From an uncultured bacterium (GTDB lineage Bacteria > Cyanobacteriota > Vampirovibrionia > Gastranaerophilales > Gastranaerophilaceae), in contig CADBOJ010000089.1 in assembly GCA_902796305.1 (NCBI GenBank), positions 22,586 to 86,585 of the forward strand: 64,000 nt of DNA. Reading direction: 5' to 3'. The position numbers and the translations under genes were made by a program. Shown piece by piece: positions 7,571 to 15,480 of the stretch. Below the pieces are notes generated by a model, which was not told the origin of the DNA, made no database searches, and worked only from the letters and a program-made list of their open reading frames with translations. Position 1 is the stretch's first letter; every line of letters starts with the position of its first letter.

Positions 7571-8365
7571 CTATACATCCAATGATGCCATTATTTCATC
7601 GCTTGCTTCAAAGTTAGAATAAACATTTTGAACATCATCATGTTCATCCAATTTTTCAAGCAACAATACAACTTTCTTTGCGGTTGCAGGATCCGTTATT
7701 TCATTAGAATTAGACGGGATTCTTGTTAAATCAGAGCTTTTTAATTTATAACCCAATTTTTCAAGCCCTTCAGCCGTAGCTTGAAGATTATCTGTTGTGG
7801 TTTTGATTTTATAATCATCTTCTTCTTCATCTTCCCAAACATCAAGAGGGTCAAATTCCATACAATCTTCAAACAGTTTATCAAAATCAAATTGTTTAAC
7901 TTCTTCTTTGGAGCGTTTATTTTGTTCCTCGGGTTTAGCTATTGAAATCAATCCGCATGGTTCAAATATCCAGCCTACACAGCCGTTTTCTCCCAAATTA
8001 CCGCCGAACTTTGTAAAGTAACTTCTTATATCTCCCGCTGTTCTGTTGCGGTTATCCGTAGCGGCTTCAATAAATACCGCAACACCGCCTGCACCGTAGC
8101 CCTCATAAGTTATTTCTTCAAAGTTGTCGCCTCCTAAATTTCCGGCACCTTTATCAATGGCACGTTTGATTGTATCATTGGGAAGTCCGCCTGCCTTAGC
8201 CTTTTCAACCGCAGTTCTCAAACGAAAATTACCGCTTAAATCGCCTCCGCCGATTTTCGCCGCTATAATTATCTCTCTTGAAAATTTAGCAAAGTTAACT
8301 CCTCTTGCTGCATCGGCTTTAGCTTTTTTATGTTTAATATTTGCCCATTTAGAATGCCCTGACAT
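7571..8365 (-). CDS. yebC: YebC/PmpR/TACO1 family protein
   Basis: A 264-residue member of the YebC family, beginning MSGHSKWANIKHKKAKAD and containing LPNDTIKRAIDKG and, at the C-terminus, DDVQNVYSNFE, all diagnostic. The family has been described both as DNA-binding regulators and as translation factors helping ribosomes through difficult stretches. The protein is about 15-20 residues longer than usual because of an acidic, variable section (about residues 145-190, including WEDEEEDDY). AAGGA ahead of the ATG supports the start. Convergent with the iron-sulfur gene. Confidence 0.93.
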   Translation of the reverse strand: MSGHSKWANIKHKKAKADAARGVNFAKFSREIIIAAKIGGGDLSGNFRLRTAVEKAKAGGLPNDTIKRAIDKGAGNLGGDNFEEITYEGYGAGGVAVFIEAATDNRNRTAGDIRSYFTKFGGNLGENGCVGWIFEPCGLISIAKPEEQNKRSKEEVKQFDFDKLFEDCMEFDPLDVWEDEEEDDYKIKTTTDNLQATAEGLEKLGYKLKSSDLTRIPSNSNEITDPATAKKVVLLLEKLDEHDDVQNVYSNFEASDEIMASLDV

Positions 8366-8479
8366 AATTTAATCCTTATTAAAATCCTTTATTTCATTAA
8401 AGCATGGGGGAAGTTAATAAGCAAGGATTTTAGTCAATACAATTACGATGCAAAATTACGGTCGGAATAAAAAATTGCG

Positions 8480-8488
8480 TGTTATAAT
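8480..8488 (+). promoter_or_regulatory. Extended -10 promoter of uvrA
   Basis: TGT-TATAAT is an extended -10 box ending eight bases before the uvrA ATG. Transcription would begin at or within about two bases of the start codon, and no ribosome binding site is present, so the mRNA is probably leaderless. No LexA box was recognised. Confidence 0.55.
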
Positions 8489-8496
8489 TTAATAGT

Positions 8497-11325
8497 ATGA
8501 ATGATTTTATTGATATTTTTAACGCTAATCAGCACAATTTAAATAATGTAACCCTTAAAATTCCAAAGAACGAACTTACTGTTTTTACGGGAGTTTCGGG
8601 CTCGGGAAAAAGCTCTCTTGCATTTGACACTATTTTTGCCGAGGGTCAAAGAAGATATGTAGAAAGCCTTTCAACATACGCAAGGCAATTTTTAGGACAA
8701 ATGGATAAACCTGATGTAGAACGTATTGAGGGACTATCTCCCGCTGTATCAATTGACCAGAAATCCACTTCAAATAATCCCCGTTCGACCGTCGGAACAA
8801 TAACCGAAATATATGACTATTTAAGGCTTTTATATGCAAGGGCAGGTACTCCGCATTGTCCTGTCTGCAAAAGAGAAATTACCCCGCAGACAATTGATGA
8901 AATAGTTGATAAAATTTTATCTTTTAAAGAGGGAACAAAAATTCAAATCCTTGCTCCCGTTGTAAGAGAGAAAAAGGGAGAATACAAACAAACCCTAAGC
9001 GCATTGATGCAGGAAGGGTTTGTAAGGGTAAGAGTTGACGGTAAAATTTACAACCTTGAAGAAGATGATATTGAGTTATCAAGAACTCAAAAACATACAA
9101 TTGAAGTTATTGTAGATAGAATTATCGTAAAAGAATCGGCAAAAGCGAGAATATTTGATTCCGCTCAAACAGCTCTAAACAGGGCTTCGGGACTTATGAT
9201 AGTTAACTTAATCGAAAACAATGAAGATGTTATATATTCGGAAAAACTTGCTTGTCCCAACTGTAATATAAGTTTTGAAGAACTGACGCCAAGATTAATG
9301 AGCTTCAACAACCCTCTTGGAGCATGTCCCGTCTGCCACGGCATAGGGTCGCATTTTGAAATATCACCCGAGCTTGTCGTTCCTGATGGTAACAAATCCT
9401 TAAAAGACGGAGCAATATACCCATGGGCAAAAACATCAAACCCTTATTACAGCGATATACTTGAATCTGTTTGCGAGCATTATAAAATTGATTTTACCGC
9501 ACCCTTTAAATCTCTTACCCCTGCTCAAAAAGGAATAATTTTATACGGAAACGGGGACGAAAAGATAAAATTAAGATATGCCGACTTTGGCACAAAGACA
9601 TACAGAACACATGTTATGTCTTATACGGGCGTCATTCCTTATTTGATGAAAAAATACGAATCCGATTCGGATTTAATCAGAGCGGAAATAGAAAAATATA
9701 TGATATCAAACCCTTGCAAGGCGTGTAACGGCGGAAGATTAAATAAATTTGCTCTTGCCGTTACCGTTGGTGATAAAAATATTTTTGAATTTTGCTCTAT
9801 GCCGATTTTAAAAGAATATGAATATATTAAAGATTTATATTTATCACTGGATGAGTTTAAGCTGAAAATTGCAAAACAAATATTGGATGAAATCAGACTA
9901 AGGCTAAAGTTTTTAATAGATGTAGGCTTAGGATACCTGACATTAGCAAGAAGTGCAGGAACTCTATCCGGAGGAGAAGCGCAGAGAATTCGCCTTGCAA
10001 CTCAAATCGGAAGCGGATTATCGGGTGTTTTATATGTACTTGACGAACCGTCAATAGGACTTCATCAAAGAGATAATGATATGCTTATAAATACTTTGAT
10101 GAAATTAAGAAATCTCGGAAATACGCTTATTGTTGTAGAACATGATGAAGACACAATGAAAGCTGCGGATTATATTGTAGACATTGGTCCTTATGCAGGT
10201 ATAAAAGGCGGAAATATTGTCGCAACAGGAACAATCGATGATATCAAAAATGCATCAAACTCCCTGACGGGACAATACTTATCAGGAAAAAGGAAGATTG
10301 AAGTTCCCAAAGAAAGAAGAAGCGGTAACGGAGAATTTCTGGAAATTCAAAACGCACATCTAAATAATTTAAAAAATATTGATGTAAATATTCCGCTGGG
10401 TAAGATTGTTGCAATAACAGGTGTTTCAGGTTCGGGTAAATCTACTCTTGTACAGGATATAGTTTCCGAGTATGCCAGATTTGAACTTTTAAAGAATAAA
10501 CCGAAACCTCAAGGTGTTGATTTAATTAAAGGTTTTAAAAATATTGACAAACTGGTTGTGGTTGACCAATCTCCGATTGGAAGAACCCCGAGATCAAACC
10601 CCGCAACCTACACGGAAGTATTTACATATATAAGGGAATTATTCAGCCAGACACCCGAAGCCAAAATGAGAGGATACAAACAGGGAAGATTTTCTTTTAA
10701 TGTAAAAGGCGGAAGGTGCGAAAAATGCTCGGGAGACGGCGTATTAAAAATAGAGATGAATTTCTTATCGGATGTTTATGTTACATGCGACGTTTGCAAG
10801 GGCAAAAGATATAATCAGGAAACACTCGAAGTAAAATACAAAGGAAAAAGCATAGCAGATGTTCTTGAAATGAGCGTAGCGGAGGCTTTGGAATTTTTCA
10901 AAAACGTACCAAAGATTGCAACTCGTCTGCAAACATTGTATGATGTAGGTTTGGATTATATTAAACTCGGACAAAGTGCTACAACCTTATCCGGCGGTGA
11001 AGCCCAAAGAGTAAAGCTTGCACTTGAATTAAACAAGCGCGCAACGGGAAAAACATTGTATGTTTTAGATGAGCCATCAACGGGACTTCATTTTTACGAT
11101 ATAGATAAACTTATGAAAATGCTCTCTCAACTTGCCGATTCGGGAAATACAATATTAATCATTGAGCATAATATGGATATAATAAAATGTGCCGATTGGA
11201 TAATTGATCTTGGACCCGAGGGCGGAGACGGCGGAGGAGAAGTTGTGTTTAAAGGCGCCCCCGAACAAATTGTAAAATGTGAAAAAAGCTATACGGGCAA
11301 ATATTTAAAGAAATATTTAGAATAA
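8497..11325 (+). CDS. uvrA: Excinuclease ABC subunit A
   Basis: The 942-residue damage-recognition ATPase of nucleotide excision repair, full length. It has two ABC ATPase modules: Walker A GVSGSGKSSL near residue 32 and GVSGSGKSTL near 645, signature TLSGGEAQR in both halves, and Walker B VLDEPSIGL and VLDEPSTGL. Zinc-binding CxxC pairs are visible (CPVCKRE; CPNC...CPVCHG; CEKC...CDVCKG). It loads UvrB at bulky lesions; uvrB and uvrC are not in the window. No upstream gene on the same strand, so probably monocistronic. Confidence 0.97.
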   Translation: MNDFIDIFNANQHNLNNVTLKIPKNELTVFTGVSGSGKSSLAFDTIFAEGQRRYVESLSTYARQFLGQMDKPDVERIEGLSPAVSIDQKSTSNNPRSTVGTITEIYDYLRLLYARAGTPHCPVCKREITPQTIDEIVDKILSFKEGTKIQILAPVVREKKGEYKQTLSALMQEGFVRVRVDGKIYNLEEDDIELSRTQKHTIEVIVDRIIVKESAKARIFDSAQTALNRASGLMIVNLIENNEDVIYSEKLACPNCNISFEELTPRLMSFNNPLGACPVCHGIGSHFEISPELVVPDGNKSLKDGAIYPWAKTSNPYYSDILESVCEHYKIDFTAPFKSLTPAQKGIILYGNGDEKIKLRYADFGTKTYRTHVMSYTGVIPYLMKKYESDSDLIRAEIEKYMISNPCKACNGGRLNKFALAVTVGDKNIFEFCSMPILKEYEYIKDLYLSLDEFKLKIAKQILDEIRLRLKFLIDVGLGYLTLARSAGTLSGGEAQRIRLATQIGSGLSGVLYVLDEPSIGLHQRDNDMLINTLMKLRNLGNTLIVVEHDEDTMKAADYIVDIGPYAGIKGGNIVATGTIDDIKNASNSLTGQYLSGKRKIEVPKERRSGNGEFLEIQNAHLNNLKNIDVNIPLGKIVAITGVSGSGKSTLVQDIVSEYARFELLKNKPKPQGVDLIKGFKNIDKLVVVDQSPIGRTPRSNPATYTEVFTYIRELFSQTPEAKMRGYKQGRFSFNVKGGRCEKCSGDGVLKIEMNFLSDVYVTCDVCKGKRYNQETLEVKYKGKSIADVLEMSVAEALEFFKNVPKIATRLQTLYDVGLDYIKLGQSATTLSGGEAQRVKLALELNKRATGKTLYVLDEPSTGLHFYDIDKLMKMLSQLADSGNTILIIEHNMDIIKCADWIIDLGPEGGDGGGEVVFKGAPEQIVKCEKSYTGKYLKKYLE

Positions 11326-11417
11326 TAAAAAACTTTAAATTTAAGCAAATGAACAATTATTTTTTTAAGTAGTTATAGTATAATGAAAAAATAATCTGCT
11401 AAAAGGATAAATAATCT

Positions 11418-11879
11418 ATGAAAAAAATAATACTTTCAATATTTTCATTCGGCATTTTATGCCTTGGCGCTATGGCGAATGATGCTGCAATAATCAAAGA
11501 AACATTCAACAAATATGTTAATGATGCAAATAATTATTCGACAAATTTGCCGAATTATTATATAAAATATGCAAAAATTATTCGTGTAGTAAATAAAAAA
11601 CAAGGCGGACAAAAAGTTATAATCATCCCGTATGACAGATATTTAAAAGAATTAAACGGACATTCCGCCCTTGCTAAAGCTGTAAGGTACAAAAACACAT
11701 ATACAAATATAAAAGTTACCCGTCATGGCGAAAACTATAAGTTAAGCGCAACAAGAATACCGAGAAACGACAAAAAAGGACTTCCATGCTACTTTATATA
11801 TACCAAACAGGGCGACGATTGGAAAATTAAAGAAGAAAGTATGACAACAAACGTACAGGCATTTTTGAGTGCAAAGTAA
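11418..11879 (+). CDS. Small exported protein, possibly NTF2-like
   Basis: A 153-residue protein with a clear signal peptide (MKKIILSIFSFGILCLGAMA, cleavage expected near AMA-N). The mature part alternates an early helix (AAIIKETFNKYVNDAN) with beta strands, ending in YIYTKQGDDWKIKEES, which recalls the last strands of NTF2/SnoaL-like folds; this is inference from pattern only. TATAAT at 11379-11384 and AAAGGA before the start support an independent transcript with a normal leader. Function unknown. Confidence 0.65.
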   Translation: MKKIILSIFSFGILCLGAMANDAAIIKETFNKYVNDANNYSTNLPNYYIKYAKIIRVVNKKQGGQKVIIIPYDRYLKELNGHSALAKAVRYKNTYTNIKVTRHGENYKLSATRIPRNDKKGLPCYFIYTKQGDDWKIKEESMTTNVQAFLSAK

Positions 11880-11917
11880 TCATAGTAAACAATAAAACAA
11901 TATGCTAAAATCTTTTT

Positions 11918-12277
11918 ATGATGTTTTTCAGATTTATGCTTGTCGGCATTCTTAATACAATTTTCGGGTATTCTTTATGGGCATTAATGTTTTATCTAGG
12001 ATTGCATTATGCCGTAAGTTTAATACTTGCAACAATTATTTGTATTCTTTTTAATTTTAAAACTACAGGTGCGCTTGTTTTTAAAAATAAAAGCGGTTCG
12101 CTTATTGTTAAATTTATACAAGTCTATATTTTCATTACCGCTTTATCTCTTATAGGACTGAAGATTGCAAAAACATTAGGATTTAATATGTATCTGTCCG
12201 GTTTTGTTTTAACTATAATATTTGCAATAGTAAGTTTTTTATTGCAGAAAGAATATGTATTCAAGAGGAAAGAATGA
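11918..12277 (+). CDS. GtrA-family polyprenyl-linked sugar flippase-like protein
   Basis: A 119-residue protein with four membrane helices and the GtrA pattern (F.RFMLVGILNTIFGYSLW at the start, FNFKTTGALVFKNK between helices 2 and 3, and a basic tail YVFKRKE). GtrA proteins are thought to flip undecaprenyl-phosphate-linked sugars across the membrane. It overlaps the GtrB-type transferase by four bases (ATGA), so the two are coupled. TGCTAAAAT at 11903-11911, six bases before the first ATG and without a ribosome binding site, suggests a leaderless transcript. Confidence 0.85.
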   Translation: MMFFRFMLVGILNTIFGYSLWALMFYLGLHYAVSLILATIICILFNFKTTGALVFKNKSGSLIVKFIQVYIFITALSLIGLKIAKTLGFNMYLSGFVLTIIFAIVSFLLQKEYVFKRKE

Positions 12278-13212
12278 AAAAAATCAGCATAGTTTCAAGT
12301 TGCTACAATGAAGAATTAAATATAGATGAGCTTTATGAAAGAGTAACAGCTCAATTTGAAAAATATAAAAGAAAATATGAGTTTGATTATATTCTTGCGG
12401 ATAACGGTTCAAAGGATAACACCGCAGGAAAATTAAAAGCCCTTGCAAAAAAGGACAAAAGAATAAAAGTTATATTAAATTCAAGAAACTTTGGACATGT
12501 TAAATCTCCTTATAATGTCGTAATTTCTTCGGATGCCGATGCTGTTATATTAATAGCTTCGGATTTGCAAGACCCGCCCGAATTAATACCCGAACTTATT
12601 GAAAAATGGGAAGAAGGTAATAAAGTTGTTCTCTTGCAAAAAATTTCAAGTAATGAAAACAAAATAATGTTTGGCATTAGAAAACTTTACTATAAATTTA
12701 TTTCAAAAATTTCGGATAACGGGGTAGAACTGGCGCAAAATTGTACAGGTTCAGGGCTTATAGATAAATGTGTGGTAGATTTTTTAAAAAAGATTGATGA
12801 CCCTTACCCATATTATCGAGGACTTGTATGCGAAGTAGGGTTTAAAAGGGATTATGTAAAATTTAATCAGCCTTTAAGAAAAAAAGGGATAACCGCAAAT
12901 AACCTTTATATGTTATATGATATGGCAATGACAGGCATTGTAAAAAACAGTAAAATTCCGCTCAGGTTTATGGCAATTCTCGGTTTTATTATGTCTATCA
13001 TAACTTTTTTTCTTTCAATTTTTTACCTTGTATGGAAATTGGTTAACTGGGACACTTTTTCAATGGGTATAGCTCCGATTATAATGAGCGTTATGTTTAT
13101 AGGTTCCGTTCAATTGTTTTGCCTCGGTATACTCGGAGAATATATCTCAGCAATTTATACAAGAATCGATAAAAAACCTCTTGTTGTTGAAAAAGAAAGA
13201 ATTAATTTTTAA
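12274..13212 (+). CDS. GtrB-type polyprenyl-phosphate glycosyltransferase (GT2)
   Basis: A 312-residue GT-A enzyme of the dolichyl-phosphate mannose synthase/bactoprenol glucosyltransferase type. It has the nucleotide-sugar fold start ISIVSSCYNEELNIDELY, the DNGSKDNT turn near residue 47, the metal-site region IASDLQDPPELIPEL near residue 95, and two C-terminal membrane helices (about 230-255 and 265-290). It would charge undecaprenyl phosphate with a hexose for transfer by a GT-C enzyme outside the cytoplasmic membrane. A multi-span membrane protein ends one base away on the opposite strand and may be that partner (inference). Confidence 0.88.
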   Translation: MKKISIVSSCYNEELNIDELYERVTAQFEKYKRKYEFDYILADNGSKDNTAGKLKALAKKDKRIKVILNSRNFGHVKSPYNVVISSDADAVILIASDLQDPPELIPELIEKWEEGNKVVLLQKISSNENKIMFGIRKLYYKFISKISDNGVELAQNCTGSGLIDKCVVDFLKKIDDPYPYYRGLVCEVGFKRDYVKFNQPLRKKGITANNLYMLYDMAMTGIVKNSKIPLRFMAILGFIMSIITFFLSIFYLVWKLVNWDTFSMGIAPIIMSVMFIGSVQLFCLGILGEYISAIYTRIDKKPLVVEKERINF

Positions 13213-14658
13213 TTATTGTTTAAATTTGCTTATATATTTTACAAAATTATTATTTTCAACAGTTCCGAAGAAATTTTCAATACTTAAGTCGGGCTGTGCT
13301 TTTGTTATACCTTTTGATGTATTGATTACCGTTCTTGCTATTTCATGAAGAGGGGTTATTGCTCCGATTACAAGACAAATTATAAGAGCTGCATATAGTT
13401 TTTTATTTTGAGTTTTAAAATCCTCGTTTTCAAGTGTTTGAATGATTAAAAGCGCAAGTATAACAAGAGCGGGAATTGTTGCTCTCATACAAAAATCAAC
13501 ACTGTGTCCTATGTAATAAAAAGGATAGAAAAGAAAACAAATAAGGCAAATATAGTATAACGGATTATATTTATTTAATTTAAAAATAAAAAACAGATAA
13601 AATCCGGCTTCCATCATAAAAAAGAGGTATAGTACGCAGGCTACTCTTGAAAATGTCAAAGGCACCATTCCCATTGTTCCGCCCGATAGGTTATTTGATA
13701 AATACATATAAGCAACGGGAAGAATAAAAATAATACCGGTCAGATTTTCTATGCTCAACGCTGATTTAATCGAATTTTTAATATGCTCTTTTGTTAAAAG
13801 TTTCTTTAAATCTTCCTCTCCGTTTTTTAAGCACCAAAATGCAACAAAAGGAAAAATTCCTATTGCAGGCAGGGTTGAGCATAAAAGAATACAGGAATAT
13901 AAGAAAATAATGTTTTTATTGTTTTTATTATGATAAAGAAGCATAGTTAAAACCCAGGCGGGAATTGCCTGATTAAATACCCAGTAAAGCTGGGTTGTCA
14001 TGCTTGAAAATTGAAATCCTGGAAACCACCACTCCAGATGACTTACTATATTATTCGGGTTGTATACGGAATTATACTCTGCAAAGTTTTGCAAAATACT
14101 TGCTCCCAGATAGTCCATTCCGCTAAAAAATATAAAAATAACTATGGGGATGTAATTTTTCTTTTTCAAAGAAGCAAGAATAAAATAAAAAACGAGAAAT
14201 ACACCAATGCTTGCCCAAATTATTTGCGCATAGTATCCGATATCAATACTTTGAAACAGTTTTCCGATTACGGCAGGCACCATCCAAAATCCCGTATAAT
14301 AGGTAAGTATCAGTTTATTATCAGCTATAACAACAGGCCAGTCTTGAGTTGTAAGCAATTCAAAAATCGGATTTCTGCAATTGTGGTCAAAGTTTTGAAA
14401 AACAAGAGCGCCTATTCCCGATGAATAAACCCAGATAAGACTTATTAAAAAAACGCTTGCAAGAAAAAGCTTTTGTTTCTTATTTTCCGGTTTCCAGAGT
14501 TTTAAGGGATTTTTAAAAACAAAATATGAAGAAATTGAAATTAAAACCCCGCCAAGAATCATAACGGGAAGATTACAATACCCGATAATAAAAACTATAA
14601 CTGGCAAAATCAGATATACATATCCTATTTTTACAAATAAAGATGTCTTGTTTTCCAT
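13213..14658 (-). CDS. Multi-span membrane protein, GT-C-like
   Basis: A 481-residue protein with roughly 11-12 membrane segments and no recognised named family. The first large extracytoplasmic loop (NFDHNCRNPIFELLTTQDW, about residues 88-106) holds acidic and histidine residues in the position where GT-C glycosyltransferases have their catalytic Asp, and a second loop is aromatic-rich (YNPNNIVSHLEWWFPG). Neighbouring GtrA/GtrB fit a role as lipid-linked sugar transferase, but this is inference. Its stop abuts the stop of the GtrB gene, so the units are convergent. Confidence 0.6.
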   Translation of the reverse strand: MENKTSLFVKIGYVYLILPVIVFIIGYCNLPVMILGGVLISISSYFVFKNPLKLWKPENKKQKLFLASVFLISLIWVYSSGIGALVFQNFDHNCRNPIFELLTTQDWPVVIADNKLILTYYTGFWMVPAVIGKLFQSIDIGYYAQIIWASIGVFLVFYFILASLKKKNYIPIVIFIFFSGMDYLGASILQNFAEYNSVYNPNNIVSHLEWWFPGFQFSSMTTQLYWVFNQAIPAWVLTMLLYHNKNNKNIIFLYSCILLCSTLPAIGIFPFVAFWCLKNGEEDLKKLLTKEHIKNSIKSALSIENLTGIIFILPVAYMYLSNNLSGGTMGMVPLTFSRVACVLYLFFMMEAGFYLFFIFKLNKYNPLYYICLICFLFYPFYYIGHSVDFCMRATIPALVILALLIIQTLENEDFKTQNKKLYAALIICLVIGAITPLHEIARTVINTSKGITKAQPDLSIENFFGTVENNNFVKYISKFKQ

Positions 14659-14716
14659 AATTCCTCTAAAAAATAAATAATACTTATTTTATTACATGGT
14701 ATTTAAAAAATAAAAA

Positions 14717-14740
14717 AATTAATACTTGTAAGTATTAATT
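14717..14740. promoter_or_regulatory. Perfect 11-bp palindrome, possible operator
   Basis: AATTAATACTT and AAGTATTAATT flank a two-base centre. It lies 59 bases upstream of the 481-residue membrane protein gene and could be an operator for it. The loop is too short for an efficient terminator. Confidence 0.35.
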
Positions 14741-14798
14741 TTGAAACAAAACCGTTTTTATTTCGTCTATAAAGATGAAAATGCCGTATTTGCTACCG

Positions 14799-14837
14799 GG
14801 CTCTTGTGGAGGGACAAGAGCCTTTCTTTTATTTTTT
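14799..14837 (+). terminator. Forward-strand Rho-independent terminator without an obvious gene
   Basis: A nine-bp GC-rich stem GGCTCTTGT/ACAAGAGCC with loop GGAGGG is followed by TTTCTTTTATTTTTT. Polarity is clearly forward, yet both flanking protein genes are on the reverse strand. It therefore probably ends a small forward RNA starting within 14700-14790. Confidence 0.7.
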
Positions 14838-15425
14838 ATTGGTTGCATTAAGGTAGATAATACAAACAGATAAAGTAAGGCAATATATTGCAAGCTCGCA
14901 TGTTTCTTCAAGCACCGAGTTATGTATTTTTTCTCCGGTTATTTCAAATACAATAAATATAAAAGTAATTAAAAAACTCCAAAAAGGAAACTTGACCTTT
15001 TTAATTATTGAAATAATATCTTTCCAAACCTTATTTACAATCCCGAAAATAAAGATTAAGGCAAGATAAATCCCAATAATTATATTTACAAGATATCCGT
15101 ACTTATAATATGACCACGGGTAAAAGTCATGCGGGCTTTCGGGAATTGATGCAAATAAAACTCTTCCGTAACTTAATTCTCTTAAGAAAAATAAAATCAG
15201 AAACATTGCTACAATATAATAAAAAGGCTTATGGTTTTTTGCCCTAAAACACAAAATCGCACCCAAAATTAGCGGAACGAGCTGTAAATTTTCAAGAAAC
15301 GTATTTTCATAAATTTCCGATATGTTAAAAATTTCAACAAAAATAAAACAGATTATAACAGCAAAAAGTCCGGCTAAATCGGTTTTTTTAAAATCAAAAT
15401 CAACATATTTTTTAATCTTTTCCAT
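14829..15425 (-). CDS. Uncharacterised membrane protein, six spans
   Basis: A 198-residue protein with about six hydrophobic segments, a short basic/aromatic N-terminus and a loop rich in Pro, His and Tyr (SIPESPHDFYPWSYYKYGY). No family recognised. Its stop lies within the T-tract of the forward terminator at 14799-14837. The start is 55 bases from the divergent FlhA-domain gene, which shares the promoter region. It follows the GT-C-like gene in the same orientation, so it may be part of the glycosylation neighbourhood. Confidence 0.6.
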   Translation of the reverse strand: MEKIKKYVDFDFKKTDLAGLFAVIICFIFVEIFNISEIYENTFLENLQLVPLILGAILCFRAKNHKPFYYIVAMFLILFFLRELSYGRVLFASIPESPHDFYPWSYYKYGYLVNIIIGIYLALIFIFGIVNKVWKDIISIIKKVKFPFWSFLITFIFIVFEITGEKIHNSVLEETCELAIYCLTLSVCIIYLNATNKK

Positions 15426-15480
15426 AATTTCCTCTGAATTTTATAAAAATATTTTCAATATTTATGTTATTATAAATATT

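Noticed and set aside
15322..15480. Upstream in-frame extension of the FlhA-domain gene
   Set aside because: It would overlap the divergent membrane gene and adds hydrophobic-basic sequence unlike a protein start; ATG 15481 follows a -10 box and gives a clean domain start.
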